Assembly (NCBI GenBank): GCA_023410535.1
Contig: JAEYPR010000011.1
Span: forward strand, 157,216 to 221,215
DNA: 64,000 bases
From: Bacillota bacterium
GTDB lineage: Bacteria; Bacillota; UBA4882; UBA8346
Reading direction: 5' to 3'
How positions within the stretch are numbered: the stretch's first letter is position 1; every line of letters begins with the position of its first letter. The translations under genes were made by a program, and so were the position numbers. Under the pieces are notes generated by a model, which did not search any database, was not told the origin of the DNA, and was given only the letters and a program-made list of their open reading frames with translations. This document shows positions 1-9,019 of this stretch, piece by piece.

Positions 1-323
1 CGCTCCGCCTTGGCGACAAACAGGATAATACCATTATCCTTGCCTTTTTGGCCCGGCTTGTTCAACATGAACAATTCTTCCGTAAATTCGACCAGTTCCC
101 GGTCTTCCAAACTGGGCACCGTCACAATCACGATCTGATTAGTGGTTGCCTGGTGGTAGCGTCCCAATTCCTGAGCTAACGCTTGCTGTTCACTGGAACT
201 CAACAATCCGGCCTGGTCAGTCACATACCGGGAAAGCTGAAAGGGTTCCAATGCCCAGGCCGAGCCGGCCCAAGCCATCACCAAAAGAAAGGCGATGATC
301 GCGGAGATCCATCGCTTATTCAT
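1..323 (-). CDS. TPM-domain (YgcG-type) secreted or membrane protein, 5' part of gene
   Basis: The start of a gene that runs off the left edge. The protein begins with MNKRW and a hydrophobic stretch ending ...SAWA, a good signal peptide, followed by a TPM-type fold (RYVTDQAGLLSSSEQ..., then NQIVIVTVPSL and KGKDNGIILFVA). TPM domains (once called TPM_phosphatase) occur in YgcG-type proteins and are exported or membrane-anchored; their biochemical role is poorly settled. The ATG at 321-323 is preceded by an AGGAGG ribosome site at 330-335. It lies about 80 bp downstream of lemA on the same strand, the usual LemA-TPM pairing, so the two are probably co-transcribed. The C-terminal part (often a glycine-rich tail after a membrane segment) is outside the window. 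Confidence 0.85.
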   Translation of the reverse strand, partial: MNKRWISAIIAFLLVMAWAGSAWALEPFQLSRYVTDQAGLLSSSEQQALAQELGRYHQATTNQIVIVTVPSLEDRELVEFTEELFMLNKPGQKGKDNGIILFVAKAE

Positions 324-402
324 TGAAATGCCTCCTAAAAGATCAATAAAGCAAGCCAGAGAAGTTCTCTGGCTGTGCCTAGATCATGTCTTCGCCAAAA
401 AT

Positions 403-978
403 CTACTCAAACTTTACCGTCGGATTTTCTTTGGCGCTTTGCGGTACTTCAAAATATTCCATCTTTTGCAGACCCATCATTCCCGCGAAAATGCTGCCGG
501 GGAAGAGTTGCACTTTATTATTATACTCTTTCACCAAATCATTATAACGCTTCCGTTCAACCGCCAAACGATTTTCAGTGCCTTCCAGGTTATCCGTCAA
601 CCGGTTGAACTGCTCGTTGGCTTTCAGTTGCGGATAGTTTTCCACCACCATCATCAAACGGCTTAAAGCGGTTTCCAATTGAGCGTTGGCGGCCGCTTTC
701 TCCCGGATGTTGCCGGCTTGCATCATCCGGCCCCGCGCGTCGGCGATATTGGTGAAGATATCCTTTTCATGTTTCGCATAGCCCTTCACGGTGTTGACCA
801 GGTTGGGAATTAAATCATGCCGCCGTTGCAGCTGATTATCCACCTGTTTCAACTGGGCTTCCACATCATTTTTGAGGACCGTGACACTGTTATAATAAGA
901 GAAATACATTCCGACCGGAACCATAATCAACAAAAGCAAAACAACCAAAACGCCAATCCCGATGACCCACTTATTCAA
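403..978 (-). CDS. lemA: LemA family protein
   Basis: 191 residues. One N-terminal membrane helix (about residues 4-26, WVIGIGVLVVLLLLIMVP) is followed by the helical LemA domain with its typical RRHDLIPNLVNTVKGYAKHE segment and the C-terminal PQSAKENPTVKF motif. LemA proteins are small membrane-anchored helical-bundle proteins of unclear function that are nearly always next to a TPM/YgcG protein, as here. The start is a TTG at 976-978: the in-frame region above it is closed by a stop, and GGAGGG sits about 7 nt upstream on the minus strand. Family length is about 180-190 aa, so the gene looks complete. Confidence 0.92.
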   Translation of the reverse strand: MNKWVIGIGVLVVLLLLIMVPVGMYFSYYNSVTVLKNDVEAQLKQVDNQLQRRHDLIPNLVNTVKGYAKHEKDIFTNIADARGRMMQAGNIREKAAANAQLETALSRLMMVVENYPQLKANEQFNRLTDNLEGTENRLAVERKRYNDLVKEYNNKVQLFPGSIFAGMMGLQKMEYFEVPQSAKENPTVKFE

Positions 979-1308
979 ATATCATCCCTCCTACTCTCCT
1001 AAACGCAAGCCTTGTCGAAAAGTTTCGCACCCATCGCAAGTACTTAAATTGTAACATAAGCCCGTCAGCAAAGAAACAACGGCGGCGATCGCTCCCGCTG
1101 AAACAACGCTCAAAAGAATCTTTCAGGATATTGAAATAACGTCCAGAATTAATCTTTGGGCTGAAGTCAAAATGGATTCTCAACCCCTCCATACTCTTCG
1201 AAGTACACCCAACAAGCGGAATCTTGCTAGAGGACCATCTCTTCCTCTTTGTCACTCGCCCGCTACGATCGGCCTCACTTGTTTATAATATTGGCCGAGA
1301 GGAACCTC

Positions 1309-1474
1309 GCCGGATTGCTTGTCTGCCTGAATACCCATACGCGTCGTCAAAAGACGAACAGTGCAAGGAGGGACCGAGCGAGGAGCGCAAATAATACTCG
1401 CTGTATATTGAGCACCGCAGCGACCGAACGACGCCGCAGTGTGCGTCTTTTCACGGCGCAACAAGCAATCCGGC
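1309..1474. repeat. Fold-back (MITE/REP-like) repeat between lemA and serC
   Basis: Two 14-bp arms, GCCGGATTGCTTGT at 1309-1322 and its exact reverse complement at 1461-1474, enclose about 140 bp. Inside them a second pair of imperfectly complementary segments (CGTCGTCAAAAGACG near 1340-1354 and GTGCGTCTTTTCACG near 1441-1455) extends the fold-back. No convincing protein-coding reading is present in the 1003-1586 gap. The form suits a non-autonomous mobile element or a large structured repeat; there is no second copy in this window. Confidence 0.5.
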
Positions 1475-1530
1475 AAACTCAATTAACCCACCATCTCCAT
1501 ACTTTCTTCTTGCTCTCACCTTTGTAATAA

Positions 1531-1563
1531 AAAAGCGCCGCCAACCTCCGTTAGCAGCGCTTT
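1531..1563 (-). terminator. Rho-independent terminator of serC
   Basis: Read on the minus strand, AAAGCGC and its partner GCGCTTT close a hairpin that ends in a run of T, 24 bp after the serC stop codon. Confidence 0.75.
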
Positions 1564-1586
1564 AAAAACATATCCTTCAACCGCAA

Positions 1587-2675
1587 TTACCCGTTGCGTC
1601 TGGCGAAATCTTGCATCAGTTCGGCCAGCGCCTTACATCCCTCCGCCGGCATCGCGTTATAAATCGACGCGCGCATGCCGCCCACCGAGCGGTGTCCTTT
1701 GATCCCAACCAAGTCAGCTTGCTTCGCCTCGCTGACAAACGCCGCTTCCAACTCCTCGTTAGGCAGCCGGAAAGTCACATTCATCAAAGACCGGTCTGCT
1801 TTCCGGGCATGGCCTTGATAGAAACCGTTGCTGTTATCAATCGCATCGTAGATGTAGGCGGCTTTCTCCTGGTTCAACTTCGCCATGGCCGCGACGCCGC
1901 CGTTCGCTTTCACCCATTTCAACACCAGGTTCACAATATAAACCGCAAAGGTCGCCGGAGTGTTGTAAAGCGAGTTGTTCTTGGCAAACGTCCCGTACCG
2001 GAAGATGGACGGCAGGTTTTTGTTGGCCTTTTCCAGCATCTCCGGACTGATCATCACCACGGTCACACCCGACGGTCCGAGATTTTTCTGCGCTCCCGCA
2101 TAAATCAGCGCGAACTTAGAGACATCGAACGGACGGGATAAAATATCGCTGGACATATCGGCAACCAGCGGCGTTCCCGGAAACTCCGGCAAGGTTTCCC
2201 ATTGGGTGCCAAAAATTGTATTATTGGAGGTAATATGAACATAAGCGCTGTCTTGACTGAGTTTGATCTCGGGGAGAGCGGGAATCCGATCATAATTAGT
2301 CGCTTGCGTGCTGGCAGCCACGTTGACGGTACCGACCCGCGCAGCTTCTTCATACGCTTTCTCCGCGAAACTACCGGTTAAGATATAATCAGCGACCGAT
2401 CCAGCGGGCAAAAAGTTCATCGGGACCAACGCAAATTGGGCACTGGCTCCGCCGCCCATAAACAACACCCGATAATCGGAAGGGGCATTTAAAAGCTCCT
2501 TTAACAAGCTTTCCGTCTCATTATGTAATGCTTCATAATCCTTACCGCGGTGACTGACTTCCAGGATCGACATTCCGGTCCCTTTAAAATCCAGCAGGTC
2601 CCGTTGGGCTTCCTCTAAAACTGACAACGGCAGGATGGCTGGCCCGGGATTAAAGTTATAAACGCGCTTACTCAA
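1587..2675 (-). CDS. serC: Phosphoserine aminotransferase
   Basis: 362 residues, the usual length of SerC. It converts 3-phosphohydroxypyruvate and glutamate to phosphoserine and 2-oxoglutarate in serine synthesis, with PLP as cofactor. Family features are visible: N-terminal YNFNPGPAILP, the MGGGASAQFALVPMN phosphate/PLP region, the PLP-lysine segment YAGAQKNLGPSGVTVV, and the C-terminal GHRSVGGMRASIYNA substrate loop. It stands alone as a transcription unit with its own promoter and terminator; the next gene upstream is divergent. No serA is adjacent. Confidence 0.97.
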   Translation of the reverse strand: MSKRVYNFNPGPAILPLSVLEEAQRDLLDFKGTGMSILEVSHRGKDYEALHNETESLLKELLNAPSDYRVLFMGGGASAQFALVPMNFLPAGSVADYILTGSFAEKAYEEAARVGTVNVAASTQATNYDRIPALPEIKLSQDSAYVHITSNNTIFGTQWETLPEFPGTPLVADMSSDILSRPFDVSKFALIYAGAQKNLGPSGVTVVMISPEMLEKANKNLPSIFRYGTFAKNNSLYNTPATFAVYIVNLVLKWVKANGGVAAMAKLNQEKAAYIYDAIDNSNGFYQGHARKADRSLMNVTFRLPNEELEAAFVSEAKQADLVGIKGHRSVGGMRASIYNAMPAEGCKALAELMQDFARRNG

Positions 2676-2731
2676 ACTTCCAAACCTCCTCTATTCTTCT
2701 CTCAAAAATAAGTCCGACAAAACTTGTTCTC

Positions 2732-2760
2732 ATTATAACTGCTTGCCATCTATTCTTCAA
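2732..2760 (-). promoter_or_regulatory. Sigma-A-type promoter of serC
   Basis: On the minus strand, a -35 TTGAAG (2755-2760) and a perfect -10 TATAAT (2732-2737) are separated by exactly 17 bp, about 57 bp upstream of the serC start. Confidence 0.7.
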
Positions 2761-2925
2761 GCGACTTCACAGAATTTTCACTAAAGCCGATTCGCGAGAT
2801 TTCGGCCAAAAGTCCTGCACTTTCTGATTTGTACGACAAAAAGGCAATAATTATTTTAACGGGTGTTCCTGCAAATGTTTGGGAATAATAATTCAAACTT
2901 AGCGCGATTTCCGGAGGGACAACCC

Positions 2926-4506
2926 ATGTCACAAACCGTCGCCGATCAAATTCTCAAGGTTTTGGCCGCTTATGGCGTCCGAATGATTTACGGAGTCATT
3001 GGCGACGCCATCTTTCCCTTGGCGGACGCTTTGGCGCGCCAGAACACCATCCGTTATATTCCTTGCGCGATTGAAACGACCGCCGCGTTCATGGCCGCCT
3101 ACCACGGTCGCCTAAGCGGGGTTCCCGGCGTATGCATCGGAACCTCGGGACCGGGAGCAGGCAACCTGGTCAATGGGACCGGAATGGCTTACCGCGACCA
3201 GCTTCCCTTGCTCTGTCTCACCGGTCAAGTCGCCCGCAACCAAGTCAAACAAGACGCCAATCAATATATCGACCAGTCCCGGCTGTTCGCGGCCGTTACC
3301 GCTCAATCCCAACAATGCCTTTGCCCCGCGACCGTCGTCCCGGTTCTCTCCGGACTGTTAAATCAGGCCATCAGCCAACAAACCGCGGTACATCTGACAA
3401 TTCCTAGTGACATTTTAAAAGAACCGGCTGCCCCTTTAGCGATCCTTCCACCGCCGCTCTTTTACGGACTTGGGGAAACATCCCTCTATCGTGGTGCGAT
3501 CGAGGCGGGCGTGGCCATGATTCAAACCAGTAAACGGCCTTTGCTTGTCATTGGCGGCGAAGCCCGTTCCCTGGCCGGGACTTTAGCCGATTTTGCCGCC
3601 GCGCTCGGAGCCGGAATTATTCTGACCCAGGATAATAAAGGGGCGCTGCCCGACCGTCATCCGCTTGTCCTCGGCGGAATCGGCGAAGCCTATTGCCCGG
3701 CCTGTCTCGAACAGGCTGATGTAATCCTGTTATTTGGCGCCGCGCCGTATGAGCAACCGTATTTTCCGGCCAATGCTCCGGTGCTTCATTGCACCGCCAG
3801 ATTAACTCCGGACTTTCAGCCGTACCTTACCCTGTGCGGGGATTTAACAGCCATCCTTACCCGGATCCGGACCGAATTGCCGTTACCGCCGGCCCGTCCC
3901 GAATGGCAAAAACTCCTTGCGCAGGATCATCAGAACCGGATCGACTGGATTGAAAGCGTCGCCGATTCCCACCACCCGCTCGCCTGCATCCGGACCTTAG
4001 CCGCCAAACTTGCGCCCGATGCGGTGATCACCTTAGATGTCGGCGAGTTTGTCTATTGGTTTGACAGCGGTTTTTTGGCGGAACGCCAGGAAATATTGCT
4101 CTCCGGTTTATGGCGGAGTATGGGCAGCGGGATTGCGGCGGGAATTGCCGCTTGTCTCAACCGGCCGGGACGGCAAGTGGTTACGCTAACCGGCGACGGC
4201 GGTTTTTTAATGTCCTGCAGTGAGCTGGCGACGGTGGTTCGTGAAAAATTGCCGTTGACCATCGTCGTCTTCCGGAACCAGCAATACGGGTTGGAAGTTC
4301 AAAAAATGCGGAAGCAAGGGTTGACAACCTTCGGGACCGACCTCTGCCTGCCCGACCTGTCCCGGTTGGCCGAATCCTTTGGCTTAAAAAGCTTTCAAGT
4401 CAATGACTTGGCCCAAGCGCCCGCCGCGGTCGAGGCATCCCTGATCAATACCCCATCACTGCTGGTGTGGGACGTGAACACTTTTCCCCTACCTCATTTG
4501 CGATGA
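2926..4506 (+). CDS. Thiamine-diphosphate-dependent enzyme, pyruvate oxidase/acetolactate synthase-like
   Basis: 526 residues from the ATG at 2926, chosen because GGAGGG lies 7 nt before it and MSQTVADQILKVLAAYGV is a typical family N-terminus. The catalytic glutamate is in AIETTAAFMAAYHG, followed by GTSGPGAGNLVNG. The ThDP-Mg motif is GDGGFLMSCSELATV... ending in RNQQYG. The middle domain is present but no clear FAD motif is seen. PoxB-type pyruvate oxidases and acetolactate synthases are usually 550-590 aa, so this is slightly short. It has no small regulatory (IlvN) subunit beside it, which argues against a biosynthetic AHAS. Likely decarboxylates pyruvate or another 2-oxo acid; the exact reaction cannot be read from the sequence. 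Confidence 0.82.
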   Translation: MSQTVADQILKVLAAYGVRMIYGVIGDAIFPLADALARQNTIRYIPCAIETTAAFMAAYHGRLSGVPGVCIGTSGPGAGNLVNGTGMAYRDQLPLLCLTGQVARNQVKQDANQYIDQSRLFAAVTAQSQQCLCPATVVPVLSGLLNQAISQQTAVHLTIPSDILKEPAAPLAILPPPLFYGLGETSLYRGAIEAGVAMIQTSKRPLLVIGGEARSLAGTLADFAAALGAGIILTQDNKGALPDRHPLVLGGIGEAYCPACLEQADVILLFGAAPYEQPYFPANAPVLHCTARLTPDFQPYLTLCGDLTAILTRIRTELPLPPARPEWQKLLAQDHQNRIDWIESVADSHHPLACIRTLAAKLAPDAVITLDVGEFVYWFDSGFLAERQEILLSGLWRSMGSGIAAGIAACLNRPGRQVVTLTGDGGFLMSCSELATVVREKLPLTIVVFRNQQYGLEVQKMRKQGLTTFGTDLCLPDLSRLAESFGLKSFQVNDLAQAPAAVEASLINTPSLLVWDVNTFPLPHLR

Positions 4507-4552
4507 CCGATGGTGTGTAAACAAAAAAATAAACGCCTCCAATTCAAAGCGT

Positions 4553-4855
4553 TTACGGTTCTTGACTGTCGCGCAACAAAACGCGGACCACCTCTTGGAT
4601 GGTTGGATTCGCCACTTGATAAAAGACTTCCAAGCCTTCGCGGCGGCACTTCAAAACCCCGGTGATGCGCAATTTCGCCAGATGTTGCGAGAGGGTTGAT
4701 TGGGGAATTCCCAAACAAGACTGCATATGGTTGACATTGCATTCGCCCTTATCCATCAAACCCCGCACAATGCAAAGCCGGACCGGATGGGCAATGGTCT
4801 TTAAAATTTCAGCTTTTTCACTTAATAATGTCATATCATCCGGACGTTCCATCAT
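4553..4855 (-). CDS. ArsR/SmtB-family winged-helix repressor
   Basis: 100 residues with the ArsR winged-helix layout: ILKTIAHPVRLCIVRGL (helices 1-2), LGIPQSTLSQHLAKLR (recognition helix), then the wing KCRREGLEVFYQVAN. Cysteines are at about 28, 39, 47 and 70. The CNV...C spacing does not match the classic ELCVCDL arsenic site, so a metal or reactive-sulfur sensor (SqrR/BigR type) is possible but unproven. Two ATGs (4855 and 4852) follow GGAGG; either may be used. It converges on the TPP-enzyme gene and has no obvious metal or sulfur target next to it. Confidence 0.88.
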   Translation of the reverse strand: MMERPDDMTLLSEKAEILKTIAHPVRLCIVRGLMDKGECNVNHMQSCLGIPQSTLSQHLAKLRITGVLKCRREGLEVFYQVANPTIQEVVRVLLRDSQEP

Positions 4856-4968
4856 ACCTCCGTCAAACCGGTCTGAAACCGAACCCGACCTACGGTGCCG
4901 GGTAAATCACTCATCTGTTCAAATATTGCTTTGATTATTAATATAATACAATATACTACCGCAGAAAA

Positions 4969-6411
4969 CTATGATTCATACTGAAAAAGATTGAGATTAT
5001 CATCGTCGCGGTTTTGGGCTTTGGCGACACAGACCTGATTGCGTCCGGTATTTTTGGCTTCGTAAAGCGCCACGTCGGCGAGGTATAACAACCGTTCATA
5101 ATTATCGGCGTCAATTGGATAACAGGCCAGTCCGGCGCTGATGGTCACCGGGATTCGCGTCCCGTCTTCACTGACGAACTGATGGTCGCTGATTAACCTC
5201 CGGATCCGTTCGGCAAACGCCAACGCCTGGTCGCAATCCATCCCCGGCAAGATCACTACAAACTCTTCGCCGCCGTAGCGGGCGACGACGCCTTCGGACT
5301 CTGCCGCCTCCCGAATCAAGGAAGCAACCGTCTTTAAAACCACATCGCCGCATAAGTGGCCGAACCGGTCATTGACGATTTTAAAATGATCGATATCGAG
5401 AATGATGACGGACACCACTCCCGCGTGACTGTAAAAGAGCTCGTCCACATAATTCATGAGATACATCCGGTTAAAAACGCCAGTGAGATTATCATAAATC
5501 GCCATCTGTTTCATCCGAGCGTACAGAAAGGCGTTTTCAACGGACAAACTCAGTTCCTGAGCGATCAATCGCGCAAAATCAACCAAATCTTCGGTGACGC
5601 TATCCAGCAGTTCTTGTTCAAACAACATCACGCCCAACACCGACCGACGACCGATCAGCGGGACTGCGACATAGTTTTTAAACTGACCCGCCCAAGCCCC
5701 CATGCTTCGGTTTTTATAGGTATGGACGACCTTTTGATGAAAGACATGGGCCAGGAGATGGGTAGAGTTGACCGCGACCTCCTGCGGCAGATCCAGATCG
5801 CCGATAATTCCCGAACAAGCGCAGCTTTGTAAGGTTTCACCTTTATCGTCAATCAGATATATACAACAAAATTTGCAACCCAAAACTCCAATCACAATAT
5901 CAACCGCTTTTTTTAACAGACTTTCCGAATCCAATTCGCGGCTGATCTCTTCCTGAATCAACTGCAACGTATAAGCTTGGGCATATTTCTCTTCGACTTG
6001 CATATTGGAGAGTTGTAACTGGCGGTAATTGGACTCCAACTCCCGGCGCGATTGTTCCGTTTGCGCATGAAGCCGGAGAAAAGCCTCACGAAGCTCCGTT
6101 AATTCATCATGATGTGGATCAACTGACAAATGGGCTTCTTTCCCTTGAAGAATCCGGATTAAATAATTATGCAAATCGGTTACCCGTCTGGTAATCGAAT
6201 GGTAAAACGACCAAATCATCCAGGCTGTCGCGACGAAAGCGACCGCAAACAATACGATCGGTACCATATAGTGCTCCATCACATATTTCATTCGTAACGC
6301 GAAAAGGTAGGGCGGGTACTCCGGGCTCGCAAGCAACAAGCCAACGATTAGCACTGAAGGTATCATCGACAGTAAACCAATAAGCACCAATGACTTATTG
6401 CGCAGTCGCAC
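4969..6411 (-). CDS. Membrane GAF-GGDEF diguanylate cyclase
   Basis: 480 residues. Two N-terminal membrane helices (about 9-30 and 50-72) are followed by a HAMP-like linker, a coiled coil (115-150), a GAF domain (about 160-300, with a CKFCCIYL core) and a C-terminal GGDEF domain. The active site reads GGEEF, a form found in active cyclases that make c-di-GMP from two GTP. The usual RxxD inhibitory site just before it is absent (ESEG at that place), suggesting no product inhibition there. The start is a GTG at 6409-6411 with GGGGGG about 7 nt upstream. It stands alone, so its target pathway is unknown. Cysteines in the GAF domain might bind a ligand. Confidence 0.93.
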   Translation of the reverse strand: MRLRNKSLVLIGLLSMIPSVLIVGLLLASPEYPPYLFALRMKYVMEHYMVPIVLFAVAFVATAWMIWSFYHSITRRVTDLHNYLIRILQGKEAHLSVDPHHDELTELREAFLRLHAQTEQSRRELESNYRQLQLSNMQVEEKYAQAYTLQLIQEEISRELDSESLLKKAVDIVIGVLGCKFCCIYLIDDKGETLQSCACSGIIGDLDLPQEVAVNSTHLLAHVFHQKVVHTYKNRSMGAWAGQFKNYVAVPLIGRRSVLGVMLFEQELLDSVTEDLVDFARLIAQELSLSVENAFLYARMKQMAIYDNLTGVFNRMYLMNYVDELFYSHAGVVSVIILDIDHFKIVNDRFGHLCGDVVLKTVASLIREAAESEGVVARYGGEEFVVILPGMDCDQALAFAERIRRLISDHQFVSEDGTRIPVTISAGLACYPIDADNYERLLYLADVALYEAKNTGRNQVCVAKAQNRDDDNLNLFQYES

Positions 6412-6495
6412 TCAATAACCCCCCATTTCGACGATTTCTGCTTCAAACTACCTGACGCACTACTTACTTTAGGTAATCGCTCCGACGATTCATCA

Positions 6496-6535
6496 TTCGC
6501 TTGCGCGAGCGTTGCTAGCCTGGCAACTATATAGA
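6496..6535 (-). repeat. Partial, diverged copy of dispersed repeat R1
   Basis: In the 294-bp gap upstream of the GGDEF gene, the minus strand holds GCTCGCGCAAGCGAAT, an exact 16-bp match to the core of the repeat at 52621-52697, flanked by a GTTGC...GCAAC hairpin and followed by GGAGCGA. The rest has diverged. Nothing else was recognised in 6412-6705 apart from a GC-rich hairpin near 6655-6700 below the rhomboid gene. Confidence 0.4.
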
Positions 6536-6705
6536 ATATCGGCACCTTTTGGAAAATATATAGTTAATATTTGACTAACCGTTTATTTTTCAATATTTCA
6601 TCACATAAACTCAAAACTGCTCGTCCAGGGGTTGCAAATCGCCAAACGAAGGGACGCGGGTAAACCGGGAAACACCATCCCGCAGCCCGGTTTGCTGTTA
6701 ATCTG

Positions 6706-7392
6706 TTAATAATAATACGAGCGCCGGGATTTAATAAAAAAGCGGTGGCCGAACATTCCTGCCACAAACCCGCCGATATGGGCCGCAAATGCAATGTTGC
6801 TCGCCAGTTCCGGCGCGCCTTGCGTCAAAACCAGCGAATAAATTTGGCTCAACAACCAAAACCCAAGATAAATCCAGGCCGGGATGGGAACAAACAAGGG
6901 GATAATCACAATCGGGATCAAGGTAACGATCTTCGCCGACGGATACATGATAAAATAGGCTCCCATCACTCCGGCGATCGCCCCGGAAGCCCCGATGGTT
7001 ACCACGTTGGACGCGGGATCGATCCAAAAATGGACCCCACCCGCGATGATACCGCATGTGATATAAAATAGCAGATAACGAAAGGAGCCCATCCGGTCCT
7101 CGACATTATCCCCGAATAGCCATAACGCCCATAAGTTACCGATAACATGCATCCAACCGCTATGTAATAACATATACGTGACAAACGGCAAAAAATCCGG
7201 GCTGCCGTTTAACAAGCTCTGCCTGAAACGGGCCGGGATCAAGCCGTATTGGTCGATCAGTTTCTCAAACAATTCCGGGTTCAAATGCAACAACTGTTGT
7301 TGATGCAAGAAAACCGCGAAAGTTGCAATGATGATCAAAACGTTCATCACCGGCCAACGCCGGCTCGGGATCGTGTCCCGCAACGGTATCAT
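6706..7392 (-). CDS. Rhomboid-family intramembrane serine protease
   Basis: 228 residues, polytopic. The catalytic serine lies in the GxSG motif of TIGASGAIAGVMGAYF (about residue 137) and the partner histidine in FAAHIGGFVAG (about residue 204). The HxxxN oxyanion element is in SGWMHVIGNLWALWLFG. Rhomboids cut membrane proteins within or near a transmembrane helix. The C-terminus is short and basic (HRFFIKSRRSYYY). The gene follows the NUDIX and C40 genes closely on the same strand and may be the last gene of that operon. Confidence 0.93.
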   Translation of the reverse strand: MIPLRDTIPSRRWPVMNVLIIIATFAVFLHQQQLLHLNPELFEKLIDQYGLIPARFRQSLLNGSPDFLPFVTYMLLHSGWMHVIGNLWALWLFGDNVEDRMGSFRYLLFYITCGIIAGGVHFWIDPASNVVTIGASGAIAGVMGAYFIMYPSAKIVTLIPIVIIPLFVPIPAWIYLGFWLLSQIYSLVLTQGAPELASNIAFAAHIGGFVAGMFGHRFFIKSRRSYYY

Positions 7393-7401
7393 CCGCTCAC
7401 C

Positions 7402-7812
7402 TCAATTCATGATCGGTTGCGAAAGCAATATCTGGCGGAATTTGGACCAAAAGCGGGTATCGGCGGCCGGTTTTTCCACCGCATCGACTTCCGCCACCGT
7501 ACTCCAGCGTACCGCTTGGCATTCAACCGGACGAGGCTCCCCCGCTTCGATCCGGCATTCAAAATACAACAACAGCAGTTGCAGGTTACCCTGCACTTCG
7601 CTGACGACATCCAAAATCCGGCCGACTGTCACTTTGATTCCCAATTCCTCATCAAGTTCCCTGGCCATTGCCTGACGCGGGTCTTCTCCCAACTCAACTT
7701 TGCCGCCGGGAAACTCCCATTTGCCGCCTTCCCGATCCGCGGCCCGGCGTTGCGCGATCAGCACCCGCTCATCCTCCCGGATAAACCCGGCTGTAACGAT
7801 CAATTGCTTCAT
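7402..7812 (-). CDS. MutT-type NUDIX hydrolase (8-oxo-dGTP or CTP diphosphatase-like)
   Basis: 136 residues from the ATG at 7810-7812, which has AAGGA at good spacing; an ATG six codons further up lacks such a site. The complete NUDIX box is present from GGKVELGE to RELDEELGI (about residues 34-56), preceded by WEFPGGK. This is the short MutT form that hydrolyses nucleoside triphosphates, typically oxidised dGTP. The start overlaps the 3' end of the NlpC/P60 gene by 44 nt, which indicates translational coupling. Confidence 0.9.
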   Translation of the reverse strand: MKQLIVTAGFIREDERVLIAQRRAADREGGKWEFPGGKVELGEDPRQAMARELDEELGIKVTVGRILDVVSEVQGNLQLLLLYFECRIEAGEPRPVECQAVRWSTVAEVDAVEKPAADTRFWSKFRQILLSQPIMN

Positions 7813-9019
7813 TTGCGTTATCCTTTTCAATCAACGGAATGGCCGCGGTCAACCGTTCCTCCAGCGAACCCTGGCGGCTGCCTGCCCCAAGGCTTAAAGC
7901 GGAGACAACCACCCGTTTGCCATTGCTTAGAATGGTGCAGCCGCGACGAACGGCCGCATCGGTATCAAAGGCGTGGAGGGCATAGAAACTGCCATCCGTC
8001 TCGCCCAAAAAAATCATCCCATGCGAGTCGGTAAAGATTAGACTGCCCGGGACCAGTTCCGCCAACACTTCCCGCCGCGTTTCCGCCGGAAGGTTGCGCA
8101 GGTTCCAGTGGGATTTACCGGCTTGTAATTGCGCCTGGGAACTCCGGGGAACTTCCCAGCCAAGCGTCGCCAGTACATTTTGGACAAAACGGGAACAATC
8201 GATACCGCTCGCCTGACCCCTACAGTCGCCCCAAGCGTACCGATGGCCACCAAGGTATTTAAAGGCTTGCTTTAACAGGTGCGGCAAGGTCGGCGCCAAA
8301 TGTCCGCAAGCGATGCCGCCGTCGATCCGGGCTTCCCGCCAGACTAATTTTCCCGTTTTAGCGCGGGTGGGAATCAGGACAATCCGGCGAAACGGATCCA
8401 ACGCCGGCAAGTGAGAACCCATGCCGATCGTCAGGTTTTCCCCACTGGCAACCTGCAAAGTTTGAAGCGGCTCCAGCGTGACGATCACCGGCAATTGCGT
8501 TGTATGGTGGTCCACCGCGGTATCCCCGGCTATGGCCACGGCCCGTTCCGGTACCCAACCCATTCCCTGCCGGGTCGTCACTAAAAACCAACGACCATCG
8601 GCCGCTACGGCCTCCAGCCGACAACTGCTGCCGACCTCCAAACCGCTTAACTGGTTACGGTCGATAGCGCCGGGCCGGGGGGCGGCAAACAGCGGTATCG
8701 CTACCGGAAACTGTTTTAGATTAGTCCTCATCACCATTAAACCATAAGTCGGCGTTGGCTTCAACTGTTCTGCCGAATTCAACATTTCCATCAAATGGTT
8801 GCGATTGACCGTTCTGCCATGCGCCGTATCGACTTGGCTTGAAAAAAATTGGGAAATATTTTGCTCATATTCAGCCTTTGCTTGTTCCGGAGTGAATGGG
8901 AAAAGATGAAAGGGGTTACGCAACCAACCGGTGTAAGCCGTCCGATCCAACCAAAAATCCGGCTGACGCATTTCCGAGTCGCTCTCCGGGAATTGATGCC
9001 CTTCGCTCTTGATCTGCAT
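7769..9019 (-). CDS. SH3-domain NlpC/P60 (C40) peptidoglycan hydrolase
   Basis: About 416 residues from ATG 9019. An N-terminal NlpC/P60-associated region (WLDRTAYTGW...) is followed by two SH3-like domains (about 130-260) and the C40 peptidase with the catalytic cysteine in SGIDCSRFVQNVL and the histidine in DSHGMIFLG. Such enzymes cut gamma-D-glutamyl bonds in muropeptides. The start is uncertain: AGGAG is 14 nt before ATG 9019, and an in-frame extension to 9202 would add a hydrophobic segment (IVTDFFIYFIFY) that could anchor or export the protein. No signal peptide is present if the shorter start is right, which would suit a cytoplasmic muropeptide-recycling role. Confidence 0.87.
   Translation of the reverse strand: MQIKSEGHQFPESDSEMRQPDFWLDRTAYTGWLRNPFHLFPFTPEQAKAEYEQNISQFFSSQVDTAHGRTVNRNHLMEMLNSAEQLKPTPTYGLMVMRTNLKQFPVAIPLFAAPRPGAIDRNQLSGLEVGSSCRLEAVAADGRWFLVTTRQGMGWVPERAVAIAGDTAVDHHTTQLPVIVTLEPLQTLQVASGENLTIGMGSHLPALDPFRRIVLIPTRAKTGKLVWREARIDGGIACGHLAPTLPHLLKQAFKYLGGHRYAWGDCRGQASGIDCSRFVQNVLATLGWEVPRSSQAQLQAGKSHWNLRNLPAETRREVLAELVPGSLIFTDSHGMIFLGETDGSFYALHAFDTDAAVRRGCTILSNGKRVVVSALSLGAGSRQGSLEERLTAAIPLIEKDNANEAIDRYSRVYPGG

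Noticed and set aside
1249..1527. Two overlapping short frames in the gap below serC
   Set aside because: They fall on the fold-back repeat and have no family features.
2863..2925. Upstream in-frame extension of the TPP-enzyme gene
   Set aside because: No ribosome site before it, while ATG 2926 has GGAGGG and the typical N-terminus.
6412..6560. c-di-GMP riboswitch upstream of the diguanylate cyclase
   Set aside because: The conserved GEMM core elements could not be found; the hairpins are explained by a repeat R1 remnant.
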